Assembly: GCF_900188445.1 (NCBI RefSeq)
Contig: NZ_FZOR01000054.1
Coordinates: 1-47,637 of the forward strand
Direction: 5' to 3'
Length of the DNA: 47,637 nt
Source: Actinomadura meyerae
GTDB taxonomy: Bacteria > Actinomycetota > Actinomycetes > Streptosporangiales > Streptosporangiaceae
In this document: in pieces, positions 1 to 7,033 of the stretch
Numbering within the stretch: the first letter of the stretch is position 1
How the letters are laid out: each line of letters opens with the position of its first letter
Program-made: the position numbers and the translations under genes
The notes under the pieces: model-generated
The model's input: only the letters and a program-made list of their open reading frames with translations
Told to the model about the DNA's origin: nothing
Databases searched by the model: none

Positions 1-190
1 CCAAGCAAGATCGCCAAAGACACCATCATCTGGCTAGCTCACCGATAGCGCAGCCAACCACCACGCCCAACGACTTCTGAAACACGGCCTAGCCGCCTTC
101 TCCATGTCCGGCGCCTACGCCTGGAACATCTCCCACCACGATTTCCTGATGCACCCCAAACCTACATTTTCTTACTTGGACTCCGAGTAA
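1..190 (+). pseudogene. 3' remnant of a broken gene
   Basis: From about 37 to 190 one frame reads through SAANHHAQRLLKHG and ends in YLDSE at TAA 188-190, directly before a strong terminator, so it looks like the true end of a plus-strand gene. That frame has a TAG near 35, while the neighbouring frame is open from base 1 and stops at TAG 46-48. This suggests a frameshift around 35-48 in a once continuous gene that begins outside the window. I do not recognise the family. The composition is AT-richer than the rest of the window, like the neighbouring HNH gene. Confidence 0.35.
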
Positions 191-202
191 GATATCCTCA
201 AG

Positions 203-239
203 GGCCCCAGTCGATTCAATGACTGGGGCCTTATTTATT
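203..239 (+). terminator. Rho-independent terminator
   Basis: A perfect 10-bp stem (GGCCCCAGTC at 203-212, GACTGGGGCC at 221-230) with an 8-nt loop is followed by the T-rich run TTATTTATT. It ends the plus-strand gene remnant that stops at 190. The hairpin can also serve the minus-strand HNH gene that ends at 295, but the A/T tail is best on the plus strand. Confidence 0.8.
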
Positions 240-294
240 CCTACAATAGGGCACCATGAGGCCTGATCCCACACAAGTCCATAACCGTTCAGTT

Positions 295-1143
295 CTACTT
301 CTCTTCGGTCAACTTCTTCCATGCGTCAACGGCCTTGATAAGTCGTTGGATGGGATCCCATTCGCTGACTATCATTCCAGTGCCCAAGTATGGAACAAAT
401 TGAACCTTTTCTTGGACGGTGTCAAAATCAATCGAGAAGCCGACAAATGCGATTCCTTGCATTTGGGAATCATGGATTATTCCGCCATCCACGCTGAAAC
501 CTGAAGAGTTCAAGCGAATTGTCTGGCCATGGCGGAAAAAGCGTCCATGTAGCCGGACCGGCTCGCCTTTGGCGTCAATCATTAGGGATACTTTATACTT
601 CTTGGCACGGATGGTGAGGCGCTGATGGTCTGACTCCATATCCCAAATGGCCGGGTCGCCCGAGATCCATTCATTTCTATCGATGACCGCCAGGGTATTT
701 CCTTGTTCGTCATATAGATTGGCGGATATTTCCATGTAGCCGTCCGCGCCTACCGACATTTTGAGCAAGGGCTCTTGGTCCACGTTGATGACTGACGAGC
801 TTCCGATGAACATTGTCTCGCCACATGCAATTGCGCAGTAGCTTTGATTAATCTTGATGGCGCCGGACGCATACCCTCTGGCTAGATTGTGTGGGTTGGC
901 CTGGATGCGTCGCTGCTCCTCTTCCGGAATGGCCCCTTTGGTGGCAGCGTCGTGGCAGTACGGGCAGAGGATCATCATATCTTCAACTCGAAAATGCGGA
1001 TCCACGCTATATTCAATTATATGATGGTATTGATAGACGGGAATTCCGCATCTACAGCATCCGAAGCCAGCATTCTGGCGTAGTTGTCGCTTGACTGGCT
1101 CCGGAGTTGGTGGCCGATTCTGACTGGAAGATCCCTTGCCCAT
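295..1143 (-). CDS. HNH endonuclease
   Basis: 282 aa. The N-terminal 75 residues carry a zinc-ribbon HNH fold: CxxC at residues 29-32 (CCRC), a paired His at 40-41 (YQYHHIIEYS), a second CxxC at 60-63 (CPYC) directly followed by His64. This is the metal-finger arrangement of HNH nucleases that cut DNA. The remaining ~200 residues are beta-rich by eye and I do not recognise them; they may sense or bind a partner. No clear Shine-Dalgarno precedes the ATG, so the start is by longest ORF. GC content is visibly lower than in the genes to the right, and the gene lies between a gene remnant and a tRNA 3' fragment, so it is probably cargo of an integrated element, perhaps a defence or mobility nuclease. 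Confidence 0.8.
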   Translation of the reverse strand: MGKGSSSQNRPPTPEPVKRQLRQNAGFGCCRCGIPVYQYHHIIEYSVDPHFRVEDMMILCPYCHDAATKGAIPEEEQRRIQANPHNLARGYASGAIKINQSYCAIACGETMFIGSSSVINVDQEPLLKMSVGADGYMEISANLYDEQGNTLAVIDRNEWISGDPAIWDMESDHQRLTIRAKKYKVSLMIDAKGEPVRLHGRFFRHGQTIRLNSSGFSVDGGIIHDSQMQGIAFVGFSIDFDTVQEKVQFVPYLGTGMIVSEWDPIQRLIKAVDAWKKLTEEK

Positions 1144-1620
1144 AAGGCAATGATAGCCAATTCGTGAGGTTTGTGGTGACTATCCAAGGATGTCATCTTC
1201 TGTTGCGGAACTTTGAAGCGCAACCGAGGGTACTGATGTGGTCTGATCGACTCTACGGGGTGGTGGTTCGCCTCATCGTGGGACCTTGCTTCGAGTCCTT
1301 GTCAGTCACGGGTTGAGAGTGCCCCACGGAACAGGCACGGGACGGAGGCAGGCTTGCACTGGGGGCCACCAGGGGGCATAACTGCAGGTCGCAAGTACAC
1401 TGACCACCGTCTAAGAGGTCTCTCTGTAAATCTGTCGGCTATGTCCAACTCCGGAACCACGTGACCCTCAGACGTCCACAGCCGCCTCTCTGCGCGTGCC
1501 GTGAACGGGATCCGGCTTGGCGCAGGGCACGGCTTCATCAGAGCGCGACTCAGCCGCGTGGCGTGTTCCATCTGCGACCCTGATGGTGAGCATCTACGGG
1601 TATTTGCCCAGGTTATAACC
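1144..1620. other. Gene-free stretch upstream of HNH gene
   Basis: About 480 bases with no ORF I can support. It holds the 5' flank of the HNH gene and becomes GC-richer to the right. I see no repeat, hairpin or promoter that stands out. It is probably the end region of the integrated element whose scar is the tRNA fragment at 1628-1678. Confidence 0.4.
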
Positions 1621-1627
1621 GTGTTCG

Positions 1628-1678
1628 GTGGTGGTCTCCGGAGCCGTGTGCGCAGGTTCGAATCCTGCAGGGGGCACC
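1628..1678 (+). other. tRNA 3' end without 5' half; probable att site
   Basis: A perfect T-arm (GCAGG 1652-1656, loop TTCGAAT, CCTGC 1664-1668) is followed by an acceptor strand AGGGGGC (1669-1675), discriminator A and CC. Before it lies a possible long variable arm (GGTCTCCGGAGCC), which suggests a class II tRNA (Leu or Ser). The partner acceptor strand GCCCCCT and the D and anticodon arms are not found upstream, so this is only the 3' part. Such fragments mark the attR side of elements that integrate into tRNA genes. The element would extend to the left, where the intact tRNA should be. Confidence 0.65.
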
Positions 1679-1696
1679 TCAGAAGAATCCGTGAAG

Positions 1697-1737
1697 AACC
1701 CCGGTTGACCAGGCACTAAGCCAGGCACCGGGGTTTG
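1697..1737 (+). terminator. Terminator hairpin behind tRNA fragment
   Basis: AACCCCGG (1697-1704) pairs with CCGGGGTT (1728-1735), followed by a short T-rich stretch. Its place 20 bases behind the tRNA 3' end suggests it is the original terminator of the tRNA gene and thus chromosomal sequence. Confidence 0.6.
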
Positions 1738-1886
1738 TTGCACATGAAGCGATGCGCCACCGGAAGCCGCCGCTCGTCACGCTCCCCGGAACATACGCGG
1801 AACGCGGTTGGGGCCACTGCCCAGGCCCCTCATCGGGCACCCAGGCCCGCTGTCCGAGCGCCCGGCCTTGTGACCGTCGTCGCCGC

Positions 1887-2108
1887 TCATCTGGGCCACG
1901 GCCATCCCTGTGCCCGGACGATCGCCGCCCGCAGCTCCTGCGGACTCAGCGCCTCCACCAAGCGCACACCACCGTGAACCCGGACCATCGCCCACCAAGC
2001 ACCCGTGGCTTGCCCGTACCAGGCCACCACCCCGGCGAACTCCCGCTCGATCGCCGCTGCGACTGGCCGACTCCGCTCCTCGGCCGCGGACACCCACGAC
2101 ACCCGCAT
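1887..2108 (-). CDS. Small conserved actinobacterial protein
   Basis: 73 aa, starting MRVSWVSAAEE and containing an aromatic-rich core (VAWYGQATGAWWAMVRV) and a helical tail (LSPQELRAAIVRAQ). Small proteins of this pattern often follow a second small gene and sit near XRE regulator genes in actinomycetes; the function is unknown to me. The ATG (2106-2108) overlaps the stop of the upstream gene (TGA 2108-2110), so translation is coupled. A much longer ORF in the same frame starts upstream, but its N-terminal part is Gly/Arg-rich read-through of the neighbour and is rejected. Confidence 0.6.
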   Translation of the reverse strand: MRVSWVSAAEERSRPVAAAIEREFAGVVAWYGQATGAWWAMVRVHGGVRLVEALSPQELRAAIVRAQGWPWPR

Positions 2109-2524
2109 CACCCACACCGACCCGACGAGCCAGGGGCCGGGGCCGCAGGCGGCGACGCGGCCGAGGACTCGGCGAAGGGCACTGAGACGACGCGCACGAT
2201 TCGGGTCACCGCCGTGACGACATCGGAGACCGGGCAGAGCGGCTCCAACTCGGGCGGAGAATGGCGCGTCGGCCCCGTCCACACCCACCACCACCAGAGC
2301 ACTCCGTCCCGGCGACGGCACACCACCTCCTGACCCAGCCCAGGCGCGAACACCTGCCCCTGCGGATCCTCGACGTCGGGGGCCCCGGCCGGGTTGCGCA
2401 CCCGCACCACGCCCGGTCCACGCACTTCGGCCACCAGGCCCCGCTGCTCCAGCTCCGCCACCAGGGCCAGCGCCGCCGGACGCCACGCGCCACCCGGGGA
2501 CAAAGCCCGCACCGACACACCCAC
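2108..2524 (-). CDS. Conserved hypothetical protein
   Basis: 138 aa from the GTG at 2522-2524. I chose this start because GGGAG lies about nine bases upstream; an ATG at 2620 gives 32 more residues of low-complexity sequence. The recognisable core is an N-terminal helix (ALALVAELEQRGLVAEV), a short strand with VRVRNPAG, and a tryptophan cluster (LLWWWW-like, read as GVLWWWWVWTG) followed by a helix with VVTAVTRIVRV. This is the layout of small actinobacterial proteins that sit beside XRE/DUF397-type genes. No enzymatic motif is visible. It is the first gene of a two-gene unit with the 73-aa protein. Confidence 0.55.
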   Translation of the reverse strand: MGVSVRALSPGGAWRPAALALVAELEQRGLVAEVRGPGVVRVRNPAGAPDVEDPQGQVFAPGLGQEVVCRRRDGVLWWWWVWTGPTRHSPPELEPLCPVSDVVTAVTRIVRVVSVPFAESSAASPPAAPAPGSSGRCG

Positions 2525-2957
2525 AGGGCACCACTCCCAAGAAGAAGGAAGCGGGACCGGCAGGACCAGCGGCCTGCGGGCGCTCCACCACCCGCCGGCA
2601 CAGCCGCGCACGCCTACCACCCCGGCACGACCAGGCCACAGCCGCCACGAAACCCCACCGGCCCCGCAGCTTTCGGACTACGCCGCCCGCACCTCAGGCG
2701 GCGGCGCACACCAGCGACACGGCACCCGCTCAACCTCCGGCCCCGAACCGGCCGGAACCCCGACCAGCACCGCCCGCCCAGGGTGGGCGAACTTCCACCC
2801 ACGACCCGCGCAGTTCCGGTCGGCCGTCTTGGCCGTCTATCGCTGCTGCGTCATGCCGTCCAAGATCCGCCAAAGCCCGTTCAGCGCCCATTCCCAGGCG
2901 ATATCCCGCCATCGGATATACGCTCGGCAACGACGAAGTCACGCAGAGGAGGATCCG
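2525..2957. promoter_or_regulatory. Divergent intergenic region
   Basis: About 430 bases between the minus-strand small-gene pair and the plus-strand XRE regulator. It must hold promoters for both directions. I see no convincing -35/-10 pair. The strong Shine-Dalgarno AGAGGAGGA at 2944-2952 belongs to the regulator gene. Confidence 0.4.
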
Positions 2958-4433
2958 ATGTCGGGACGGGCGTCAGACCCGATCGTCATCCCGGACTCGC
3001 TGTGGCAACGCCCGCAGATGATCCAGGCCCTGACCTCCCGAGACATCAGAACCGTCTTCCACCTCCTGCGCCAGTACACCGGCGCCAGCCAGACCCAGAT
3101 CGCCATCGCCTGCGGCATGTCGCAGGGCAAGGTCAGCGAGACCATGAAGAAGGGCGGACGCCAGGTCACCACCCTGGAGGTCTTCGAGCGCATCGCCGAC
3201 GGGCTCCAGATGCCCGACACCGCCCGTATGACGCTCGGCCTGGCACCCCGTAACCTCACGGCCCCGGCGGCCACCGCGCACGCGAGGGTCATCACACCTC
3301 GGGATGAGCCCGCGGGCTTGGTTCCGGCCGCATTCCTGGGTTCCCTGGACGTAGATCCCGACGTCGAGGAAGGGGAATCCGTGCGCCGCAGGACGTTCAC
3401 AAAGCTCGCCGGAGCAAGCCTGTTCAGCGCCATCCTCGCCGACCTGCCCGGGGACGGTGCGCCCTTGGAAGGCGTCGAGGCATTCGCCGCCGCTCTCGCC
3501 GGCTACCCCGACATCAGCAGCGCCCCAGACGCGACCACGCTCAGCCCGTCCCGCCTAGACAAGGCCGTGGCCGCCGCAAAACGGAACTACCAAGACTGCC
3601 GATACTCCTCCGTCATCAACTCCCTCCCGACCCTGCTGGCCGACCTGCGCACCGCATGCGGCACCTACGAGGGAGACACCCGCCGCAAGGCCGAAGCGCT
3701 CTCGGCCGAGGCCCACCACGTCGCCGCAAGCATCCTGCTCAAGATGGACCAAGAAGGCTTGGCCTGGGTCGCCGCCGACCGCAGCATGCAGGCCGCCCGC
3801 AACAGCCATGACCTAACGATCATCGGATCCAGCGCCCGCATCATCACGCACGCTCTGATGAACGACGGCCACCACGGCGCGGCCACCCAGACCGCCAGCA
3901 CCTACGCCGAACGCATCGACCACGACATCGACGAGCGCACCCCCGACTTCCTCTCCGTCTACGGCGCACTCCTCCTACGCGGAGCCGTAGCCGCCGGACA
4001 CCGCAGCGACCGCCACACCGCCTCCACCCTCCTGGACGAGGCTCAGAACGCAGGCCGTGAACTCGGCGGAGACTTCAACCACCGCTGGACAGCGTTCGGC
4101 CCCACCAACGTCCAGCTCCACCGCGTCAACATTGCCCTCCAGCTCGGCGACGCAGGAGCCGCCATCCAGGAAGCCCGCCGCATCAACCTGGATCGCATCC
4201 CCCTTACCGAGCGCAGGGCAACCCTCCTCATCGACACTTCACGCGCCCTCAGCCAATGGGGCAAGCACGACAAGGCATACGACGTCCTACGCTTCGCGCA
4301 CCAGCTCGCCCCCGAAGAGATCTCGGCCCGCCCTGCCATCCATCACATGCTGCGCGACCTCATGGCCACCGCGCCGCCCAGCACCCAACGGCAACTACGG
4401 GACTTCACCACCGAGATCGGAGTGCGCGTGTGA
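2958..4433 (+). CDS. XRE-family regulator with TPR-like C-terminus
   Basis: 491 aa. Residues ~15-90 form a lambda-repressor-like helix-turn-helix (QTQIAIACGMSQGKVSETMKKG). A Tat-like motif RRRTFTKLAGAS sits at about residues 142-153, inside the chain; this motif is common in this actinobacterial regulator type and is unlikely to be a real export signal here. The rest (~160-490) is helical with repeat-like segments resembling tetratricopeptide repeats. The ATG at 2958 has AGAGGAGGA at the right distance; the ORF extends far upstream but that part is not coding-like. The stop overlaps the GTG of the flavoprotein gene by 4 bases, so the two are one operon, and the regulator probably controls its own unit. 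Ligand unknown. Confidence 0.85.
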   Translation: MSGRASDPIVIPDSLWQRPQMIQALTSRDIRTVFHLLRQYTGASQTQIAIACGMSQGKVSETMKKGGRQVTTLEVFERIADGLQMPDTARMTLGLAPRNLTAPAATAHARVITPRDEPAGLVPAAFLGSLDVDPDVEEGESVRRRTFTKLAGASLFSAILADLPGDGAPLEGVEAFAAALAGYPDISSAPDATTLSPSRLDKAVAAAKRNYQDCRYSSVINSLPTLLADLRTACGTYEGDTRRKAEALSAEAHHVAASILLKMDQEGLAWVAADRSMQAARNSHDLTIIGSSARIITHALMNDGHHGAATQTASTYAERIDHDIDERTPDFLSVYGALLLRGAVAAGHRSDRHTASTLLDEAQNAGRELGGDFNHRWTAFGPTNVQLHRVNIALQLGDAGAAIQEARRINLDRIPLTERRATLLIDTSRALSQWGKHDKAYDVLRFAHQLAPEEISARPAIHHMLRDLMATAPPSTQRQLRDFTTEIGVRV

Positions 4434-4999
4434 CCGACGAGGCAGACCGCCGCAAAGTCCTCTATGTCATCGTGTGTGCGGCAGGCCCGGCCCGCGACGT
4501 GGGAAAACTCGTCACGCTCGCCCACCAACGAGGCTGGGACGTCCAGATCATCGCCACCCCCGCGGCACTGGACTTCATCGACGCCCAAGCCCTAGACGCC
4601 CAAACCGGCCGTCCCGTCCGCAGCGAATACCGGAAACCAGGCGAACCTCGCTCCCCAAAAGCGGACGCCATCATCGTCGCCCCCGCCACCTACAACACCA
4701 TCAACAAATGGGCCAACGGCATAAGCGATACCTACGCACTGGGTATTCTCGCCGAGGCCCCCGCCCTGGGCATCCCTGTAATAGTGCTGCCGTTCGTTAA
4801 CACGGCCCTAGCAAGCCGGACCGCATTCCAGAGCAGCATCAACACACTCCGGCGGGAAAGTGTCCGCATCCTCATAGGAGGCCCAGGCGAATTCAAACCG
4901 CATGCCCCTGGTTCTGGCGACAACCGATTGAATAATTTTCCCTGGTCGCTGGCTCTCGATAAGGCAGAATCTTCCCCAGTGCAAGACCGCAGCGAATAG
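4430..4999 (+). CDS. Flavoprotein (DFP-like family)
   Basis: 189 aa. It matches the flavoprotein fold shared by phosphopantothenoylcysteine decarboxylase and Dfp: an N-terminal strand-loop VLYVIVCAAGPA, then DVQIIATPAAL, the ADAIIVAPATYNTINKWANGI segment with the conserved PATxNTxxK pattern, and IPVIVLPFVN. These bind FMN. The substrate is unknown; small actinobacterial homologues of this size paired with XRE regulators are usually orphan flavoproteins and not the coenzyme A enzyme. The start is the GTG at 4430, overlapping the regulator stop (GTGA). Confidence 0.8.
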   Translation: MTDEADRRKVLYVIVCAAGPARDVGKLVTLAHQRGWDVQIIATPAALDFIDAQALDAQTGRPVRSEYRKPGEPRSPKADAIIVAPATYNTINKWANGISDTYALGILAEAPALGIPVIVLPFVNTALASRTAFQSSINTLRRESVRILIGGPGEFKPHAPGSGDNRLNNFPWSLALDKAESSPVQDRSE

Positions 5000-5205
5000 C
5001 CGATAGCGCACGCCTTAGCGCGCTCCGGCGTTGAACTCTACGCCGAGCTCGCCCCGACGACTTCGTCATGAGCCACGAGGAGTACTGGAAAGGCGTTCGC
5101 GCCTGACGGCCACCGACTTCTCTGGCCAGGTGCCTCGGGCTTGCGCGCTATGCGGGCGCGCGCTGAGGGCTTGTTGTGTCGGTGGTGGGTGGAAGGCTGT
5201 GGGGC
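5000..5205 (+). pseudogene. Intergenic with possible gene-end remnant
   Basis: A short open frame reads DDFVMSHEEYWKGVRA and ends at TGA 5104-5106. It looks coding-like but is cut off upstream by a stop near 5032, so it may be the C-terminal scrap of a lost gene. I cannot name the family. The rest of the stretch holds the Shine-Dalgarno (GGAAGG at 5191) of the next gene. Confidence 0.25.
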
Positions 5206-5973
5206 GTGTCGTTGGGGACTGTTGTATTGACGGGTGCGGCCGGACTGGTCGGGAGTGTGCTCCGGGAACCGTTGAGTGCTGCGGCTGAGCGGCTTGTGTC
5301 GGTCGATCGATCGCCGCTGTCCGCCGACTATGCGAGGGAGGAGGTTCGTACGCTCGACCTGGACGGCGTTGAAACGGCCATGCGTGCCGTTGAAGGCGCT
5401 GATGCCGTGGTGCACCTTGCTGGCGTCGCCGATGAGGCGCCGCTGGACACGTTGCTGCGCGGCAGTGTGCTGGTGGCTCATCATGTGCTGGAGGCGTCGG
5501 GTCGCGCCGGTGTGCGCCGGGTCGTGTTGGCCAGCAGCAATCGGCTGACCGGCTGTTATCCCATTTCGGAGACAGTGTCCCCGGATGCGCCACCTCGCCC
5601 GGACGGGCTGTACGGCGTCAGCAAGGTCGCCGTCGAAGCGCTGGGCAGGCTGTATGCCGACAAGTTCGGCCTTGAAGTCGTGTGCGTGCGGATCGGCAGC
5701 CTGGAGCACGAGCCGTTCGAGTCGCGGCACCTGGCCACGTGGCTGAGCCCCCGCGACTGCCAGGGGTTCTTCCTGGATGCTTTGACGTCTCCCCAGGCCG
5801 GTTTCAGCGTCATGTACGCGGTCTCCGCCAACCCGCGGCGCTTCTGGAGTCTCGCCGGCGGTTACGAGCCGGTCGATGCTGCGGATGGGTTGGCTGAGGA
5901 CTTCTTCCGCGAGGACGGTCCGCAGGGCGGCGACTACGCCTCTCCCGAATACACACTGCGGCACCTCATGTGA
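5206..5973 (+). CDS. NAD(P)-dependent epimerase/dehydrogenase family protein
   Basis: 255 aa, extended SDR fold. The N-terminus VVLTGAAGLVGSVLR carries the TGxxGxxG dinucleotide-binding loop; VVHLAGVAD and VVLASSNRLTG follow; the catalytic YxxxK is YGVSK. Length and the motif pattern resemble uronate dehydrogenase, which oxidises glucuronate or galacturonate to the aldarolactone, but a sugar epimerase or reductase is also possible. I prefer the GTG at 5206 because GGAAGG lies nine bases upstream; a GTG at 5176 would add ten residues. It stands alone on the plus strand, behind the XRE-flavoprotein pair. Confidence 0.8.
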   Translation: MSLGTVVLTGAAGLVGSVLREPLSAAAERLVSVDRSPLSADYAREEVRTLDLDGVETAMRAVEGADAVVHLAGVADEAPLDTLLRGSVLVAHHVLEASGRAGVRRVVLASSNRLTGCYPISETVSPDAPPRPDGLYGVSKVAVEALGRLYADKFGLEVVCVRIGSLEHEPFESRHLATWLSPRDCQGFFLDALTSPQAGFSVMYAVSANPRRFWSLAGGYEPVDAADGLAEDFFREDGPQGGDYASPEYTLRHLM

Positions 5974-6016
5974 ATAAGGGCGCTTCGTGCACATTCTCTG
6001 CGCGTCTCGGTGCGGG

Positions 6017-6256
6017 TCATGGTGCGGGGTGGAAGTAGACGGTCAGACTTACCCACGGGCCGTCGGCGGTGGTTTCTTCGTGCAGGATCAGGTCCTGGAT
6101 CTCTACTGGGCCCAGTTTTTCGATGGAGTCGGCCGCCCTGCGCAGGAGAGCGGGTACGTCTCCTTGCCCCTCGCCTTTCGGGTTCGCCTGTGAGAAATGG
6201 CGGATCGGCCAGGAGCGGGCGCCATCGCCTGGTGCGGAATCCATGATCCGGAACAT
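6017..6256 (-). CDS. Small conserved hypothetical protein
   Basis: 79 aa. A disordered N-terminus (MFRIMDSAPGDGARS) is followed by a helix (DVPALLRRAADSIEKLG) and a strand pair ending ADGPWVSLTVYFHP. The sequence VEIQDLILHEETTADG looks like a conserved core that I recall from other actinomycetes. No catalytic motif is seen. No good Shine-Dalgarno precedes the ATG, so it may be leaderless or start at the second Met. The bases just upstream share a segment with 1786-1823. Confidence 0.6.
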   Translation of the reverse strand: MFRIMDSAPGDGARSWPIRHFSQANPKGEGQGDVPALLRRAADSIEKLGPVEIQDLILHEETTADGPWVSLTVYFHPAP

Positions 6257-6276
6257 ACACGGAACGGCGATGGGGC

Positions 6277-6313
6277 CACCGGCGCCCAGGCTGGGGCGGG
6301 CTGGGCGCCGGTG
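6277..6313 (-). terminator. Strong hairpin behind secreted-protein gene
   Basis: A perfect 13-bp stem: CACCGGCGCCCAG at 6277-6289 and CTGGGCGCCGGTG at 6301-6313, loop 11 nt. It follows the stop of the minus-strand gene at 6330 by 16 bases and precedes the 79-aa gene, so it probably separates the two transcripts. There is no T-run, as is common in actinomycetes. Confidence 0.65.
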
Positions 6314-6329
6314 CGCTCGTGTCGGCCGG

Positions 6330-6875
6330 TCAGGCGGTGAACGTGACGTGGGCGGAGAGTCGGCTGCCCGAGAGCAGCAGCACTCCGGCGCCTCCGGTGG
6401 TGGTCACCGACCACGACTGCTTGCCGGACGGGTTCTTCACCCAGCCCTCGACCGCGCAGCTCTTGGTGTCCCTGCAGAGCTTCTTCGAGACCCCCGGCTT
6501 CCCCGGGTTGATGCCCGAGTAGACGTCGATGGTCGCGACCTTCTTGTTGCACTCGATCTTCCCGTAGTGCCAGATGCGGCCGCCGGAGGTGCCGGCGCTG
6601 GCGTAGGTCCGGCACTTCAGCTTCGTGTTGGCGAAGTGGCTGTTCCAGGGGCCGTAGTCGGACTTCTTGACGACCTTCGCGGCGGACTGCTGCGAGAGCG
6701 ACTGCTCCGAGAGGGACCCGCCGGAGAGCGACCCGCCCGAGAGGGTCTGCGTGCCGGTGCCGGCGACGGGGGACGCGGGCTTCGCCGGCTCGGACGAGAG
6801 GCCGGCGACCACCGCGCCGCCGGCCAGGGTGAGTCCCAGTGCGCTCGTCGCGACCAGTACGTTCGTCTTCTTCAT
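6330..6875 (-). CDS. Secreted hypothetical protein
   Basis: 181 aa. MKKTNVLVATSALGLTLAGG is a classical signal peptide. A Ser/Gly repeat (SGGSLSGGSLSEQSLSQQS) at ~45-63 acts as a spacer. The mature part has two pairs of Cys (LKCRTY and IECNKK, then LCRDTKSCAVEG) and looks like a small beta domain stabilised by disulfides. I do not recognise the family; it may be an extracellular binding domain. The ATG has AGAAAGGT upstream. A GGGCCC-type palindrome lies ~90 bases upstream at 6962-6976 and is also found before the GH16 gene, which suggests co-regulation. Confidence 0.75.
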   Translation of the reverse strand: MKKTNVLVATSALGLTLAGGAVVAGLSSEPAKPASPVAGTGTQTLSGGSLSGGSLSEQSLSQQSAAKVVKKSDYGPWNSHFANTKLKCRTYASAGTSGGRIWHYGKIECNKKVATIDVYSGINPGKPGVSKKLCRDTKSCAVEGWVKNPSGKQSWSVTTTGGAGVLLLSGSRLSAHVTFTA

Positions 6876-6961
6876 CGCTGAACCTTTCTGAAGGAGCGGG
6901 GCCTTCGTTGTCGGCCGCCGTTGACTTCAGAGAAGGTAGCCATTCAGAATGGCTCGGAGTC

Positions 6962-6976
6962 AGGGCCCTAGGGCCT
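6962..6976. promoter_or_regulatory. Palindromic site AGGGCCCTAGGGCCT
   Basis: The core GGCCCTAGGGCC (6964-6975) is a perfect 12-bp palindrome upstream of the secreted-protein gene (start 6875). The same motif, as three tandem TAGGGCCC units, lies at 10273-10296 before the GH16 gene. The two genes flank the histidine kinase-response regulator pair, so I infer an operator for that regulator, though another DNA-binding protein is possible. Confidence 0.45.
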
Positions 6977-7033
6977 ATTCCTTGCGATCTGGGGACCCTA
7001 CTTGCAGGTGTTTGGACTCGGATGCGGGTCCGG

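Noticed and set aside
2394..2957. Long upstream extension of the XRE regulator frame
   Set aside because: The part before 2958 is Pro/Arg/Thr-rich without helix pattern, and the strong Shine-Dalgarno AGAGGAGGA fits the ATG at 2958.
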